From assembly GCA_003141095.1 (NCBI GenBank), contig PLKM01000016.1:1-55768 (forward strand): DNA of 55,768 nucleotides, in the 5' to 3' direction. A program made the position numbers and the translations under genes. Below are positions 41,921 to 50,016 of the stretch, piece after piece. This DNA comes from Acidimicrobiaceae bacterium (GTDB taxonomy: Bacteria > Actinomycetota > Acidimicrobiia > Acidimicrobiales > RAAP-2). How positions within the stretch are numbered: position 1 is the stretch's first letter; the number at the start of each line of letters is the position of its first letter. The notes below the pieces were generated by a model that worked only from the letters and a program-made list of their open reading frames with translations, searched no databases and was not told where the DNA came from.

Positions 41921-42400
41921 TTAGTGATCGACTCGAACAATGAGGACTGGACAGTGTGAGTAATGCGCACACTGGGTGGATACCGAGCCCATCATCAGCC
42001 CCATGAATCCTCCCAGTCCTCTCGATCCGACAATTAAGAGCGTGGCATCAGCGCTCGCATCGATGAGCACCTCCGACGGATTGCCCGGCACGGCCAACCA
42101 TTGGACGTCAATACCCTCGGTCGAGGGGGCTTGAGCCTTGACGCCCTCGACAAGTTCTCTCGCTTCGGCTTCGACCTGGTCGTAGTAGTCGAGGCCAGTG
42201 GATCCCGTCAACGCTGACGCCATGACGGGGTAGGCGTACGTGATGTGCAGGCTCGCATCACGGTATCGGGCCTCTTTGATGGCAAGGTCGAGCGCAACGA
42301 GTGCCAGCGGTGAACCATCGACACCGACGACGATCCGCTGCGGTGATTCGACTTCGGGATCTTGGAGATCAGTCATTGCGTCAGTTTGAAGGGAAGTCAT
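41921..42400 (-). CDS. Universal stress protein (UspA family)
   Basis: The 159-aa protein has the Usp fold: RIVVGVDGSPLALVALDLAIKEARYR at the N-terminus and the ATP-binding GSRGLGGFMGLMMGSVSTQCAHYSHCPVLIVR at the C-terminus (GxxGxxxGS-type). It begins 1 nt after the permease stop, so it is probably co-transcribed with the APC permease, an arrangement seen in other transporter-Usp pairs. It may tune the permease or respond to energy state. Confidence 0.87.
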   Translation of the reverse strand: MTSLQTDAMTDLQDPEVESPQRIVVGVDGSPLALVALDLAIKEARYRDASLHITYAYPVMASALTGSTGLDYYDQVEAEARELVEGVKAQAPSTEGIDVQWLAVPGNPSEVLIDASADATLLIVGSRGLGGFMGLMMGSVSTQCAHYSHCPVLIVRVDH

Positions 42401-42401
42401 G

Positions 42402-43970
42402 TCAGTGCGCCTCATTCTGCTTGGATAGGAATTCTTCGGTCACGAGGGTCGGTGTGTCCCGATTGAGCGTCTCGCCGCGAAAGAAGGCTGGCCGGAAGGC
42501 CTGCATGGTGAACATCAGAATGACGCCGATGAGAAGCGTCCCGACGTCGAGAGTGAACGTACCGCCGATCTCGCGTCCGAAGACGTCCATGTGCGTGGTG
42601 CTGTTATCCGGCTGCCAGTAGTAGTAGAAGGACCAGCCGAGGATGAAGTACAGCACCAGACCGCCGATTGAGGGCAGGACGCCCTGAATGAAGAAGTTGT
42701 GCACGCTCTTGTTCAAGTTCTTGCGGTAGTACCACACACACGAAAATCCCGTGAGCCCGTAGTAGAACGCGATCATGACCCCCAAGGCGTCGACGGAGTC
42801 GGCGATGACGTGCCCGGCGGACAAGAAGTTCATGACCACATAGAGCGCTATCGATACCAATCCGAAGATCACTGTCGCCATCGTGGGTGTGAGATAGCGC
42901 TTGTGCATCTTGGTGAACGCATGCGGGGCGGCCTTATGCACCGCCATTGAAAGCACGGTCCGGGCGGTTGGCAAGATGGTTGTCTGCGTCGAGGCCGCCG
43001 CGGACGACAACACCATCAGCAACAAGAGGTGAGAAAGGATCGACGCCACTGTCGAATGCCCGAAGATGGCCGGGCCGAGGATGGAGAGCACGTCATTTTG
43101 ATGGGCACTGTTACCTAGTCCTATTCCCGACGAGCCAATTCCGGCGTACGACTCGACGGCGAGGATTACCAAGGCGTAGATGCCGAGCAGGACGAACGTC
43201 GAGATTACTCCCGCCTTGCCCGGTGTTGTCTCCGCATCGGCGGTCTCTTCGTTGAGATTGAGTGCCGTATCCCATCCCCAGTAGATGAAGAGCATGTCCG
43301 CCAGTCCCACAATGAAGTCACTGAAGTGCTTCACTTTGAAGGGATTGAACCACGAGAGGGTTGGAACGAGGTGCCCGACCGGGGCGCTCCCGTTGCCCAC
43401 CCTCACGAGTGCCCACACCGACATCACCGTCAACATCGTGAGCTCGATCCCGAGTAGCGCCTTCTGGAAGTTGGCCGAGACCTCAATACCGACGTAACAG
43501 ATCCACGTCATGAATACGATCCAGGCAACGCCGACGAGCAGCACCCAAGGACTTGACGCATCACCACCGATCCCATTGGCGTTGAACAGGTCGAAGACGT
43601 ACTGACCAGCGATCTGGGCGAGGCTCGCCATCACGATGATGTCAGCGGCGATGACGCCCCAGCCACCCATCCAACCAACGCGGGGACTGAACGCTCTCGT
43701 CGCCCACGTGAAGGTCGCCCCGCAGTCAGGGTCGGCCCTGTTCATTTGCTGGAAGGCAAGAGAAATGAACCACATCGGGAAGAAGGCACAGATGGTAACA
43801 ATCGGTGCTTGCACGCCGATCGCTACGACCACGAAACCGAGTGTCGCGGCCAGACTGTACGCGGGGGCCGTCGAGGCAATGCCGATGACGACGCTCGAGA
43901 TCAGGCCGAGTGCACCAGACTTGAGCCCCTTCTCGTGCGCTCGATTTGCCGGTTCTACGATTAACGCCAC
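42402..43970 (-). CDS. APC-superfamily amino acid permease
   Basis: The 522-aa protein has about 12 helices and APC motifs: GLKSGALGLISSVVIGIASTAPAYSLAATLG in the first helix, DPDCGATFTWATRAF, and LFIYWGWDTALNLNEETADAETTPGKAGVIS in the helix-6/7 region. GTG 43970 is chosen because AGGGGGC is just upstream; codons back to 44015 are not family-like. With the Usp gene and the catabolic enzymes to its left it probably imports an amino acid or amine used by that cluster. Confidence 0.86.
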   Translation of the reverse strand: MALIVEPANRAHEKGLKSGALGLISSVVIGIASTAPAYSLAATLGFVVVAIGVQAPIVTICAFFPMWFISLAFQQMNRADPDCGATFTWATRAFSPRVGWMGGWGVIAADIIVMASLAQIAGQYVFDLFNANGIGGDASSPWVLLVGVAWIVFMTWICYVGIEVSANFQKALLGIELTMLTVMSVWALVRVGNGSAPVGHLVPTLSWFNPFKVKHFSDFIVGLADMLFIYWGWDTALNLNEETADAETTPGKAGVISTFVLLGIYALVILAVESYAGIGSSGIGLGNSAHQNDVLSILGPAIFGHSTVASILSHLLLLMVLSSAAASTQTTILPTARTVLSMAVHKAAPHAFTKMHKRYLTPTMATVIFGLVSIALYVVMNFLSAGHVIADSVDALGVMIAFYYGLTGFSCVWYYRKNLNKSVHNFFIQGVLPSIGGLVLYFILGWSFYYYWQPDNSTTHMDVFGREIGGTFTLDVGTLLIGVILMFTMQAFRPAFFRGETLNRDTPTLVTEEFLSKQNEAH

Positions 43971-44552
43971 TTTGCCCCCTCTGACGTGGGCGTATCCGCA
44001 CGCGTCGCTCTTCAACTCAGTTCAGAACTTGCCCGATACTATTGCATACTCGTCGACAGTGAACGACCTTGGCTGGTGAAGGATTTACCTAAAGTTCAGG
44101 GCCTCGGACCACTCGAGGTTGAAGATGTCGGCCGCCGCTCGCGCCTAGGCGGATCTGTGACCCTTGGGTCTCTGCTGTGGGTCTCCTTCGCCCGTGGCGG
44201 CACCGCCCTTGACGGACCCGTCCAGGATTCCACTGCCCTCGTCGCCCTCCGGTTTGGCACGGACGCAGCGTGAACCCGGGTCCTTGTAATGGCCATTAGC
44301 AAGGAGTTCTGACGGATCGTGAAGGCGGTCCGTTGGTTTACCTTGGGTGGCGCGTTGCAATTTCGGTCTTCTTTCCGGTCCGTAAGCCACGTCCTCGCCG
44401 TCGAAACCAGACCTCGATGCCGTCCACGTAGGGATGGAGGATCCTGTTGAATTCGTGGATGAGCGATGTGACGACATCGGTCTCTTCACGCAGCCACCCG
44501 CCACGTATGACACAATCGAAATAACCCTGCAAAGTAGAAAGGATGATCAACG
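43971..44552. other. Long non-coding or decayed gap between APC permease and alanine dehydrogenase
   Basis: About 580 bp lie between two divergent genes. The left end holds the permease promoter. On the minus strand a 70-codon frame (44338-44550) includes SLIHEFNRILHPYVDGIEVWF, which looks protein-like but matches no family I know; it continues as unrelated frames toward 44145. It may be the remains of a lost gene. Nothing else is convincing. Confidence 0.4.
44036..44063 (-). promoter_or_regulatory. Candidate promoter of the APC permease-usp operon
   Basis: Minus strand: TTCACT (44058-44063), a 16-bp spacer, and TAGTAT (44036-44041). It would give a leader of about 60 nt with an AGAGGGGG ribosome site. 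Confidence 0.4.
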
Positions 44553-45671
44553 ATGATCATCGGCGTACCAAAGGAAATAAAAAAGGACGAGAATCGCGTA
44601 GCCGTCACCCCGGCTGGCGTTCGCGAATTGACTGGCTCCGGGCACAAGGTGCTCATTGAGCGTGGGGCGGGTGTCGGGTCGTCAATTGGCGACGCTGACT
44701 ACGTTGCCAATGGTGCCACCATCGTCGACGCGGTTGATGACGTGTGGGCGGAAAGCGAACTGGTGCTGAAGGTCAAGGAGCCCGTCGCCGAGGAGTACCA
44801 CCGCCTCTCGGCGCGCTCGAATCAGGTTCTCTTCACTTATCTTCACTTGGCCGCCTCACGCGAATGCACCGACGCGCTCGTGCAAGCGAAGAACGTAGCG
44901 ATCGCGTACGAGACCGTACGACTGCGCGACAACTCGCTGCCGCTGCTGACGCCGATGAGCGAAGTCGCTGGCCGCATGGCTCCGTTGATGGGCGCTCATC
45001 ATTTGATGCGTCCCGGTGGTGGACGCGGCACCTTGATAGGCGGCGTGCCCGGTGTGCATCCGGCGAACGTCGTCGTGATCGGCGCCGGTGTGGCGGGTTT
45101 GGCCGCAGCTTCGATGGCTGTGGGACTTCACGCCAACGTCAAGATTCTCGATCGCAACCTCGATCGTCTGCGCCAAGTCGACATCCACTTTGATGGACGA
45201 GTGCAGACGATCGCTTCTTCCACGCTCACTCTTGAAGAGGCCTGCCTCGACGCCGACATCGTGATCGGCGCGGTGCTGGTGGTTGGAGCCAAGGCTCCGA
45301 AACTGGTGTCCAATGACCTGGTCTCTCGCATGCGACCCGGCTCGGTGCTCGTCGACATATCGGTCGACCAGGGTGGTTGCTTCGAGGACACGCGACCAAC
45401 CACGCACTCGGACCCCACTTTTGCCGTGCACGGCTCGGTCTTCTACTGCGTGGCCAACATGCCTGGGGCCGTTCCTCACACCTCGACCTACGCGCTCTCG
45501 AACGCCACGTTGCCCTACACCATCGAGCTCGCCCGACTCGGCTGGCGCGAAGCGGTGCTCGCCGATGATGCGCTCGCTGAAGGCGTGAACGTGGTTGACG
45601 GCACCGTCACGTACGGCCCGGTCGCCGATGCGCTGGGCGTTCGCTGCACGCCGCTTCGCACCTTCCTCTAG
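44553..45671 (+). CDS. ald: Alanine dehydrogenase
   Basis: The 372-aa protein is a textbook Ald: MIIGVPKEIKKDENRVAVTP, VKEPVAEEYHRLSARSNQVLFTYLHLAAS, the NAD fold VVVIGAGVAGLAAASMAVGL, and DISVDQGGCFEDTRPTTHSDPTF with VANMPGAVPHTSTYALSNATLPY. It interconverts alanine and pyruvate with NADH and ammonia. AGAAAGGATG supplies the ribosome site. It would regenerate pyruvate as amino acceptor for the nearby class III aminotransferase, or use the alanine it makes. Confidence 0.95.
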   Translation: MIIGVPKEIKKDENRVAVTPAGVRELTGSGHKVLIERGAGVGSSIGDADYVANGATIVDAVDDVWAESELVLKVKEPVAEEYHRLSARSNQVLFTYLHLAASRECTDALVQAKNVAIAYETVRLRDNSLPLLTPMSEVAGRMAPLMGAHHLMRPGGGRGTLIGGVPGVHPANVVVIGAGVAGLAAASMAVGLHANVKILDRNLDRLRQVDIHFDGRVQTIASSTLTLEEACLDADIVIGAVLVVGAKAPKLVSNDLVSRMRPGSVLVDISVDQGGCFEDTRPTTHSDPTFAVHGSVFYCVANMPGAVPHTSTYALSNATLPYTIELARLGWREAVLADDALAEGVNVVDGTVTYGPVADALGVRCTPLRTFL

Positions 45672-45684
45672 ATTTTCCAAAGCA

Positions 45685-45724
45685 GTCAACAGTTACGGGC
45701 GGCGACACCCCCGTAACTGTTGAC
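45685..45724. terminator. Perfect 15-bp inverted repeat after ald
   Basis: GTCAACAGTTACGGG (45685-45699) and its exact complement (45710-45724) enclose 10 nt. It lies 13 bp after the ald stop and lacks a T run. It could be a terminator; the A+T-rich, fully symmetric arms also resemble a protein-binding or recombination site. Confidence 0.6.
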
Positions 45725-45787
45725 GTCACGCGAGGGCGGGTTGTACCTGTCGTTGATTAGTCCTGACGGTGGCCCCTGACTCACGCG

Positions 45788-46114
45788 ATGCCGGCGATGA
45801 TCGTCGCGAGCTTGGGCCGAGAAAGTGGGCCCGTGGCGGTGGCTTCGTCGGCGCGCTATGCGGCTCAGCAAATTGGCGCTTGGTTCGCAACGGCTATTTG
45901 AAACGCGATGATCACTGCGAGCGCCAAAGCGTACGATGCCGCAGTGGTTCACCGCCCCGCTGCATCGACGGCACTCGCCACCTTGCGTGATGCTGCCAAT
46001 GTCCACCGCTACGATTTGGCAATTCGATTCGGATCGGCCATGCTTTTACTCGCGGCCGGGTTCCTCATTCTTTTTCGTGAACATCGATCGCCATCACCTT
46101 GCTCGGTACGACGA
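45788..46114 (+). pseudogene. C-terminal remnant of an EmrB/QacA-type MFS exporter
   Basis: From 45788 one frame reads MPAMIVASLGRESGPVAVASS and RYAAQQIGAWFATAI, meets TGA at 45899, then continues in the same frame with NAMITASAKAYDAAVVHRP and HRYDLAIRFGSAMLLLAAGFLILF. The (Q)QIG-x-W-F/ALATAI stretch followed by a loop and a hydrophobic last helix is the C-terminal end of 14-helix drug exporters. The first ten or more helices are missing and the frame upstream is closed by a stop at 45764. Recognition is by pattern only. Confidence 0.55.
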
Positions 46115-46130
46115 GATCGTCATCGCGCAA

Positions 46131-46349
46131 CTAGTCCGTGAGGTACGGGCAGTGGCGACACCCACTGTCACAGCAGTTCCCACGAGACCGGTGCGTTTCG
46201 ACGGTGAGCACCAAGAGTCCCGATGACGGGTCACGATACCAAGCTTCGCCTTGGGCGACGGCCTTTTCGTGGGCCGCCAGAATCTCCTGGTAGTCCGGTC
46301 TCGTCGGACTGCACCGCGACGGGTGCGGACGAAGTTCGGAGGAACTCAT
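46131..46349 (-). CDS. DUF5522-family small cysteine-rich protein
   Basis: The 72-aa protein contains RPDYQEILAAHEKAVAQGEAWYRDPSSGLLVLT and the hallmark cysteine cluster GNCCDSGCRHCPY near its C-terminus (four Cys, one His), the defining motif of DUF5522. The cluster could bind zinc or an iron-sulphur centre; no function is established. TAGTTT exactly 6 nt before the ATG indicates a leaderless message. Confidence 0.85.
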   Translation of the reverse strand: MSSSELRPHPSRCSPTRPDYQEILAAHEKAVAQGEAWYRDPSSGLLVLTVETHRSRGNCCDSGCRHCPYLTD

Positions 46350-46355
46350 CGATTC

Positions 46356-46361
46356 AAACTA
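46356..46361 (-). promoter_or_regulatory. -10 box for leaderless DUF5522 transcript
   Basis: Minus-strand TAGTTT, 6 nt, ATG 46349. Confidence 0.45.
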
Positions 46362-46368
46362 ACTGTCA

Positions 46369-47316
46369 CTACTGATCAACGCGCAGAAGCACCTTGCCGA
46401 ACTTTCCGGATTCGGCGAAATACTCATAGGCCAGGGTCGCTTCCTCGAGTTCAAAAGAGCGGGCGACGGGAACGTGGATCTCCCGGTCGGTCCACCTCGG
46501 AACCAACGACTGGTTGATTTGGGCGATGACGTCGGCCTTCTCTTCACGTGAACGCGCCCGCAGTGTTGAGCCGGTGAGTGTCGCTCGCAGCCCCATGATG
46601 AGTCGCAGGTCGATCTCGACCCGACTACCGCCGCCGACACCTATCACGACGATCCGCGCGCGCGGGGCCAAGACGTTTTGAGCCTGGCTCAGGTTCGCCG
46701 CTCCCACGAGTTCCAGAACGAGGTCGACCCGATCAATCGACGACACTTCGTCGAGAGTGATCGTGGCGTCCGCACCGAGCGAACGAAGTTGTTCGTGGTG
46801 CTGAGTGGTGCGGGTCACGGCGGTGACGTGGGCGCCCAGGGCGTGTGCGATCTGCACGGCGGCTGTTCCAACGCCACCGTTCGCCCCCGAGACCAAAACT
46901 CGTTCACCGGCGACGAGGTGGCCTTGGGTGACCAGGGCATCGTGGGCCGTGGTGAAGGCTTCGGCGAAGCCGCCTGCTTCAGCCCAACTGACATCATCGG
47001 GGACGAAGATGAGGTGCTCGGCCGGCACCAAGCAGTGCGTAGCTTGAGCCCCGCCGCCGACAATCGCACAGACACGCCGACCCAGCAGTGGTTCGGTGAC
47101 TCTGTCACCGACCGCACTCACGACGCCGGCCATCTCCAGACCCGGAATATCGACGGGCGATCCCGCGGGGGCTGGATAGAAGCCCTGCCGCTGGAGCAGG
47201 TCAGCGGCATTGATGCCCGCCGCGCGCACGCTCACCACAACGTCGTAGGGACCCGGCTCGGGGGTCGGACGTTCAACGATTTCCAGATTTCCATCAGTGA
47301 TAACGACTGCCTGCAT
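46369..47316 (-). CDS. Zinc-free quinone oxidoreductase-like MDR enzyme
   Basis: The 315-aa medium-chain reductase starts MQAVVITDGNLEIVERPTPEPGPYDVVVSVRAAGINAADLLQRQGFYP, has PGLEMAGVVSAVGDRV, and an NADPH-binding VLVSGANGGVGTAAVQIAHALGAHVTAV (AxGGVG). The zinc-site cysteine/histidine set is lacking, and the GRNADLLQRQG-like start places it with PIG3/QorB-type quinone oxidoreductases. ATG 47316 is preferred (TAGGCT box 7 nt upstream); an extension to 47421 crosses the divergent peroxidase gene. Confidence 0.87.
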   Translation of the reverse strand: MQAVVITDGNLEIVERPTPEPGPYDVVVSVRAAGINAADLLQRQGFYPAPAGSPVDIPGLEMAGVVSAVGDRVTEPLLGRRVCAIVGGGAQATHCLVPAEHLIFVPDDVSWAEAGGFAEAFTTAHDALVTQGHLVAGERVLVSGANGGVGTAAVQIAHALGAHVTAVTRTTQHHEQLRSLGADATITLDEVSSIDRVDLVLELVGAANLSQAQNVLAPRARIVVIGVGGGSRVEIDLRLIMGLRATLTGSTLRARSREEKADVIAQINQSLVPRWTDREIHVPVARSFELEEATLAYEYFAESGKFGKVLLRVDQ

Positions 47317-47357
47317 GTCCTGCAGCCTACGGGTGACACTCTTGGTGGATGCGCCGA

Positions 47358-47363
47358 TAGGGT
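47358..47363 (+). promoter_or_regulatory. -10 box for leaderless glutathione peroxidase transcript
   Basis: TAGGGT, 6 nt, ATG 47370; the same box and spacing as at 35347. Confidence 0.5.
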
Positions 47364-47369
47364 GCGGGA

Positions 47370-47852
47370 ATGACAATTTTCGAAATTCCAGTCCACACCC
47401 TGTCGGGCGATGAGAGCTCACTCGCTCCCTACGTCGGAAAGTCGGTGCTCGTCGTCAATGTTGCTTCGAAGTGCGGCCTCACGCCGCAGTACGAGGGGCT
47501 CGAGACGTTGCAGGAAACCTACGGCGATCGCGGCTTCAGCGTCGTGGGTTTTCCGTGTAACCAGTTCATGGGTCAAGAGCCCGGCACCGCGGAAGAGATC
47601 CAGACATTCTGCTCGACCACCTACGGCGTCACGTTTCCCCTCTTCGAAAAGATTGACGTGAACGGTGAGAACCAGAACCCCATCTACGCCGAGCTCACGA
47701 AGTCAACCGACGCCGAGGGCTACACCGGCGACGTTCGATGGAACTTCGAGAAGTTCCTCATCGGACCCGACGGCACGGTAACGCGCTTCGGTCCCAAGGT
47801 TGTTCCCGAGGACCCCGCACTCGTAACGGCCATTGAGGCCACGCTGAGCTAA
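47370..47852 (+). CDS. Glutathione peroxidase-family (thioredoxin-type) peroxidase
   Basis: The 160-aa protein carries the peroxidatic Cys35 in NVASKCGLTPQY, Gln in GFPCNQFMGQEPGT, a candidate resolving cysteine at position 81, and Trp124-Asn125 in VRWNFEKFLIGPDG. It is a cysteine, not selenocysteine, type; such enzymes usually use thioredoxin and reduce hydroperoxides. Its stop lies 4 bp from the convergent acetyltransferase gene. Confidence 0.9.
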   Translation: MTIFEIPVHTLSGDESSLAPYVGKSVLVVNVASKCGLTPQYEGLETLQETYGDRGFSVVGFPCNQFMGQEPGTAEEIQTFCSTTYGVTFPLFEKIDVNGENQNPIYAELTKSTDAEGYTGDVRWNFEKFLIGPDGTVTRFGPKVVPEDPALVTAIEATLS

Positions 47853-47856
47853 GCGC

Positions 47857-48774
47857 CTAGAGCGTGCGCTGAAGTCGCACGTAGGTGGGATGGAAGCCGT
47901 ACGAGGTCCAGTACAGCGTGGCGCCCAGGTTGGCGCTGCGCCACTGGACTTCGGCGTATCTGAAACCCTTGGCGATGGCGTCGTTGAGCGCGGCGTCGAG
48001 CATGGCGCTTGCGACGCCACGCCGTTGGTGATGCGGGTCAACGACGACTTCGCTGAGGTACAGGGTGTTGTCAAAGGATCCTCGCCGAGGTGGCGCCGGG
48101 AACGTGACGCACTGGGCGATGACGCGCTTATCGAATTCGACGACGTAATGATGCGTCTCGAGGTCGTTGAGAGTTGCGAAGAGGTCCTCTTGATCGGCCG
48201 CAAGTTCACTGGACGACTTCGAACGGACGTCGACCGCCTGTGCCGTGTCGAGCACGGCGTCCAACTCGATGGCCCGCTCGAAGTCGTCGGGCGTCCCGCG
48301 GCGAAGCGAGTATCCCATCGGCAACGAACGTGAATCGTGCGTCACGAGTTCCCTGGCGCCCCGCACCGAGAAGAGTGAGTAACCCGAGTCAGTCCAGGAC
48401 ATCACACGGGCTGGTTCGCTTAAACACCAAACGCGATGCTCTTTAACGCCTCGACCGCGCCACTCGCGAACAGCTTCAAGCAAGAGGGCGTCGAGCACCT
48501 CTGCGCCGTCGAACGACGAACCGTCGGGTCCGGTCCACGACACCGGCCCGCAACGGTCACTGAGCACTGCGCCGTAGAGGTGTCCGCCGATGTCGTCATC
48601 GAGTTCGTAGACCCACGCAGAGTTCTCAGTGTGACGCAGCGAATCAAGCAGTAACTGCCGATCCAGCTCAGGATTGACCAGCGAATTACGTGACGCGTCA
48701 GCCCGAAGTTGGTGCTCGATGCGCCCAACCACGGGTCCTGCATCGCGGGCACGGAGCTTTCGAACGGGCGTCAC
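47857..48774 (-). CDS. Tandem GNAT acetyltransferase
   Basis: The 305-aa protein has two GNAT-like halves. The second (about residues 165-305) has a good acetyl-CoA site: TLYLSEVVVDPHHQRRGVASAMLDAALNDAIAKGFRYAEVQWRSANLGATLYWTSYGFHP. The first half keeps the fold outline but has a weak CoA loop (WRGRGVKEHRVW). Such double-GNAT proteins include mycothiol synthase, but the substrate here is unknown. The start GTG 48774 has TACGGT exactly 6 nt upstream; the extension to 48942 covers a divergent gene. Confidence 0.82.
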   Translation of the reverse strand: MTPVRKLRARDAGPVVGRIEHQLRADASRNSLVNPELDRQLLLDSLRHTENSAWVYELDDDIGGHLYGAVLSDRCGPVSWTGPDGSSFDGAEVLDALLLEAVREWRGRGVKEHRVWCLSEPARVMSWTDSGYSLFSVRGARELVTHDSRSLPMGYSLRRGTPDDFERAIELDAVLDTAQAVDVRSKSSSELAADQEDLFATLNDLETHHYVVEFDKRVIAQCVTFPAPPRRGSFDNTLYLSEVVVDPHHQRRGVASAMLDAALNDAIAKGFRYAEVQWRSANLGATLYWTSYGFHPTYVRLQRTL

Positions 48775-48780
48775 ACGCCA

Positions 48781-48786
48781 ACCGTA
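48781..48786 (-). promoter_or_regulatory. -10 box for leaderless GNAT transcript
   Basis: Minus-strand TACGGT, 6 nt, GTG 48774. Confidence 0.45.
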
Positions 48787-48811
48787 GTGGGTGGTGTGCC
48801 AGAGTTGCGGG

Positions 48812-49474
48812 GTGACAGTTGACGCGACGTTGTTCGATATGGACGGGCTTTTGATTGATTCAGAGGTCCTGTGGCACAAGGCGGAAGTGGAGATTTTTGG
48901 AGGTCTGGGCGTCCCGCTCAGCGAGCAGGAAGATCGAAGCACGAAGGGAATGTTCGTCGCCGAAGTCGTCGACTATTGGTTCGCGCAGTACCCCTGGAGC
49001 GGACCGAGCGCTGAGGAGGTGGTGGCCCAGCTCTTGGTCCGGGTGGGCGACTTGGTGGAGCAGGAAGGTCGGTTACTGCCGGGCGCGCTGCGCGCGCTTG
49101 ATCTTACGAGTGAGCGCGGCCCCATCGCACTCGCCAGTTCGACGCCGTTGAAGTTGATCTATCGATGCCTGGACCACTTTGACCTACGAACTCGTTTCGT
49201 CACCGTACACTCGGCGGAGTTCGAGCCTTATGGCAAACCCCACCCCGGTGTCTTTCTCACCGCGGCGGCGTCGCTCGATGTCGATCCTCGGAGTTGCCTC
49301 GTCTTCGAAGACTCTGCCGCCGGCGTCTTGGCGGCGAAGGCCGGACGGATGAGTGTCGTTGCGGTGCCCACGAAAGAGGATCGAGTCCAGCCCGCATTTT
49401 CACTCGCCGAACTCGTGCTGGGCTCGCTCGAGGAACTGCTTCCCGAGTGGCTGGACTATCAGTTCGGCGAGTGA
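48812..49474 (+). CDS. HAD-superfamily sugar-phosphatase-like hydrolase (YniC/HxpB type)
   Basis: The 220-aa protein has all four HAD motifs: nucleophile LFDMDGLLIDSE (DxD), ALASSTPLK (motif II), GKPHPGVFL (Lys, motif III) and LVFEDSAAGVLAAKAG (acidic motif IV), with the C1 helical cap of beta-phosphoglucomutase-type phosphatases. Substrates are probably small sugar phosphates. It could also supply a missing histidinol-phosphatase activity, but nothing in the sequence proves this. GTG 48812 is chosen; GTG 48791 is possible. The 3' end overlaps the convergent GNAT gene by 16 nt. Confidence 0.85.
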   Translation: MTVDATLFDMDGLLIDSEVLWHKAEVEIFGGLGVPLSEQEDRSTKGMFVAEVVDYWFAQYPWSGPSAEEVVAQLLVRVGDLVEQEGRLLPGALRALDLTSERGPIALASSTPLKLIYRCLDHFDLRTRFVTVHSAEFEPYGKPHPGVFLTAAASLDVDPRSCLVFEDSAAGVLAAKAGRMSVVAVPTKEDRVQPAFSLAELVLGSLEELLPEWLDYQFGE

Positions 49475-49944
49475 AGAATTTTTGTGAAGCGCGACGCCAT
49501 GGGGTGCGTAAAAGAATCCGGCGGGAACTCCTCCACCCGTGTCCAACCGTGCTTGGGGTAGAAGGCGAGTGCTTCGGGCTGAGCGGGACCTGTTTCTAGG
49601 TAGAGCTGGCGGTAGCCGAGTTGGCGAGCCCGCTCCTCGATCTCCCCCATCAGCAGGGCAGCGACGCCGCTTCGGCGCAGGTCTGGGCGTACCCAGAGCC
49701 GCTTGACTTCACCGAGGAGCAACTCGGGACTGCTTATCGCGCGAAGTCCCACGCCGCCCGCGAGGTGCCCGTCGCTTCGCGCCACGAGGAAGCTCCCGCG
49801 TGGCGGCCCCAACTCGTCGAGGTGCATGGCTATATCGTCATCGACCGAGCCGTAGCGCCTATTGAGTTCATCGGTCGCTGCGTTCAAGACGCTCAGCGCA
49901 CCGCTCGAATCGAAGGGTTCATCGGTGATGGTGAGAGGAAGCAC
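49459..49944 (-). CDS. Single-domain GNAT acetyltransferase
   Basis: The 161-aa protein contains the acetyl-CoA site GEVKRLWVRPDLRRSGVAALLMGEIEERARQLGYRQLYLETGPAQPEALAFYPKHGW, typical of small-molecule or protein N-acetyltransferases. GTG 49944 is preferred because TACTCT lies exactly 6 nt upstream; codons out to 50004 are not family-like and run to the ileS start region. The substrate is unknown. Confidence 0.82.
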   Translation of the reverse strand: MLPLTITDEPFDSSGALSVLNAATDELNRRYGSVDDDIAMHLDELGPPRGSFLVARSDGHLAGGVGLRAISSPELLLGEVKRLWVRPDLRRSGVAALLMGEIEERARQLGYRQLYLETGPAQPEALAFYPKHGWTRVEEFPPDSFTHPMASRFTKILHSPN

Positions 49945-49950
49945 TCCACC

Positions 49951-49956
49951 AGAGTA
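49951..49956 (-). promoter_or_regulatory. -10 box for leaderless GNAT transcript
   Basis: Minus-strand TACTCT, 6 nt, GTG 49944. It lies back to back with the ileS promoter region. Confidence 0.45.
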
Positions 49957-49982
49957 GGGGCGGGATGTGCGGCGCCCGGTGT

Positions 49983-50016
49983 TAAGTACGATGGAAGGAA
50001 TCATCTAAGGAGAACC
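49983..50016 (+). promoter_or_regulatory. ileS promoter region with micro-ORF
   Basis: TACGAT at 49987-49992 is the best -10 candidate; AAGGAG at 50007-50012 is the ileS ribosome site. A five-codon frame MEGII (49991-50005, two ATC isoleucine codons) ends at TAA 50006-50008, overlapping that site. If transcription starts just after TACGAT the micro-ORF is not in the message. There is no room for a T-box. Confidence 0.4.

Noticed and set aside
41834-41959. Small plus-strand frame (MRAAGPWAARNLRRRLL...) after the aldehyde dehydrogenase
   Set aside because: It overlaps the end of the usp gene, has no ribosome site or promoter match, and Arg-rich low-complexity composition typical of shadow frames in G+C-rich DNA.
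43986-44273. Plus-strand frame of 95 codons upstream of ald
   Set aside because: The composition is mixed, with no motif, no ribosome site and no helix or fold pattern. It is probably an open frame by chance in the permease upstream region.
45769-45990. 73-codon frame after ald
   Set aside because: It is a shadow of the MFS remnant, which shows the recognisable sequence in another frame.
49621-50016. Long N-terminal extension of ileS
   Set aside because: It lies wholly antisense to the GNAT gene, and GTG 50017 has a perfect AAGGAG site and starts the family-like sequence.
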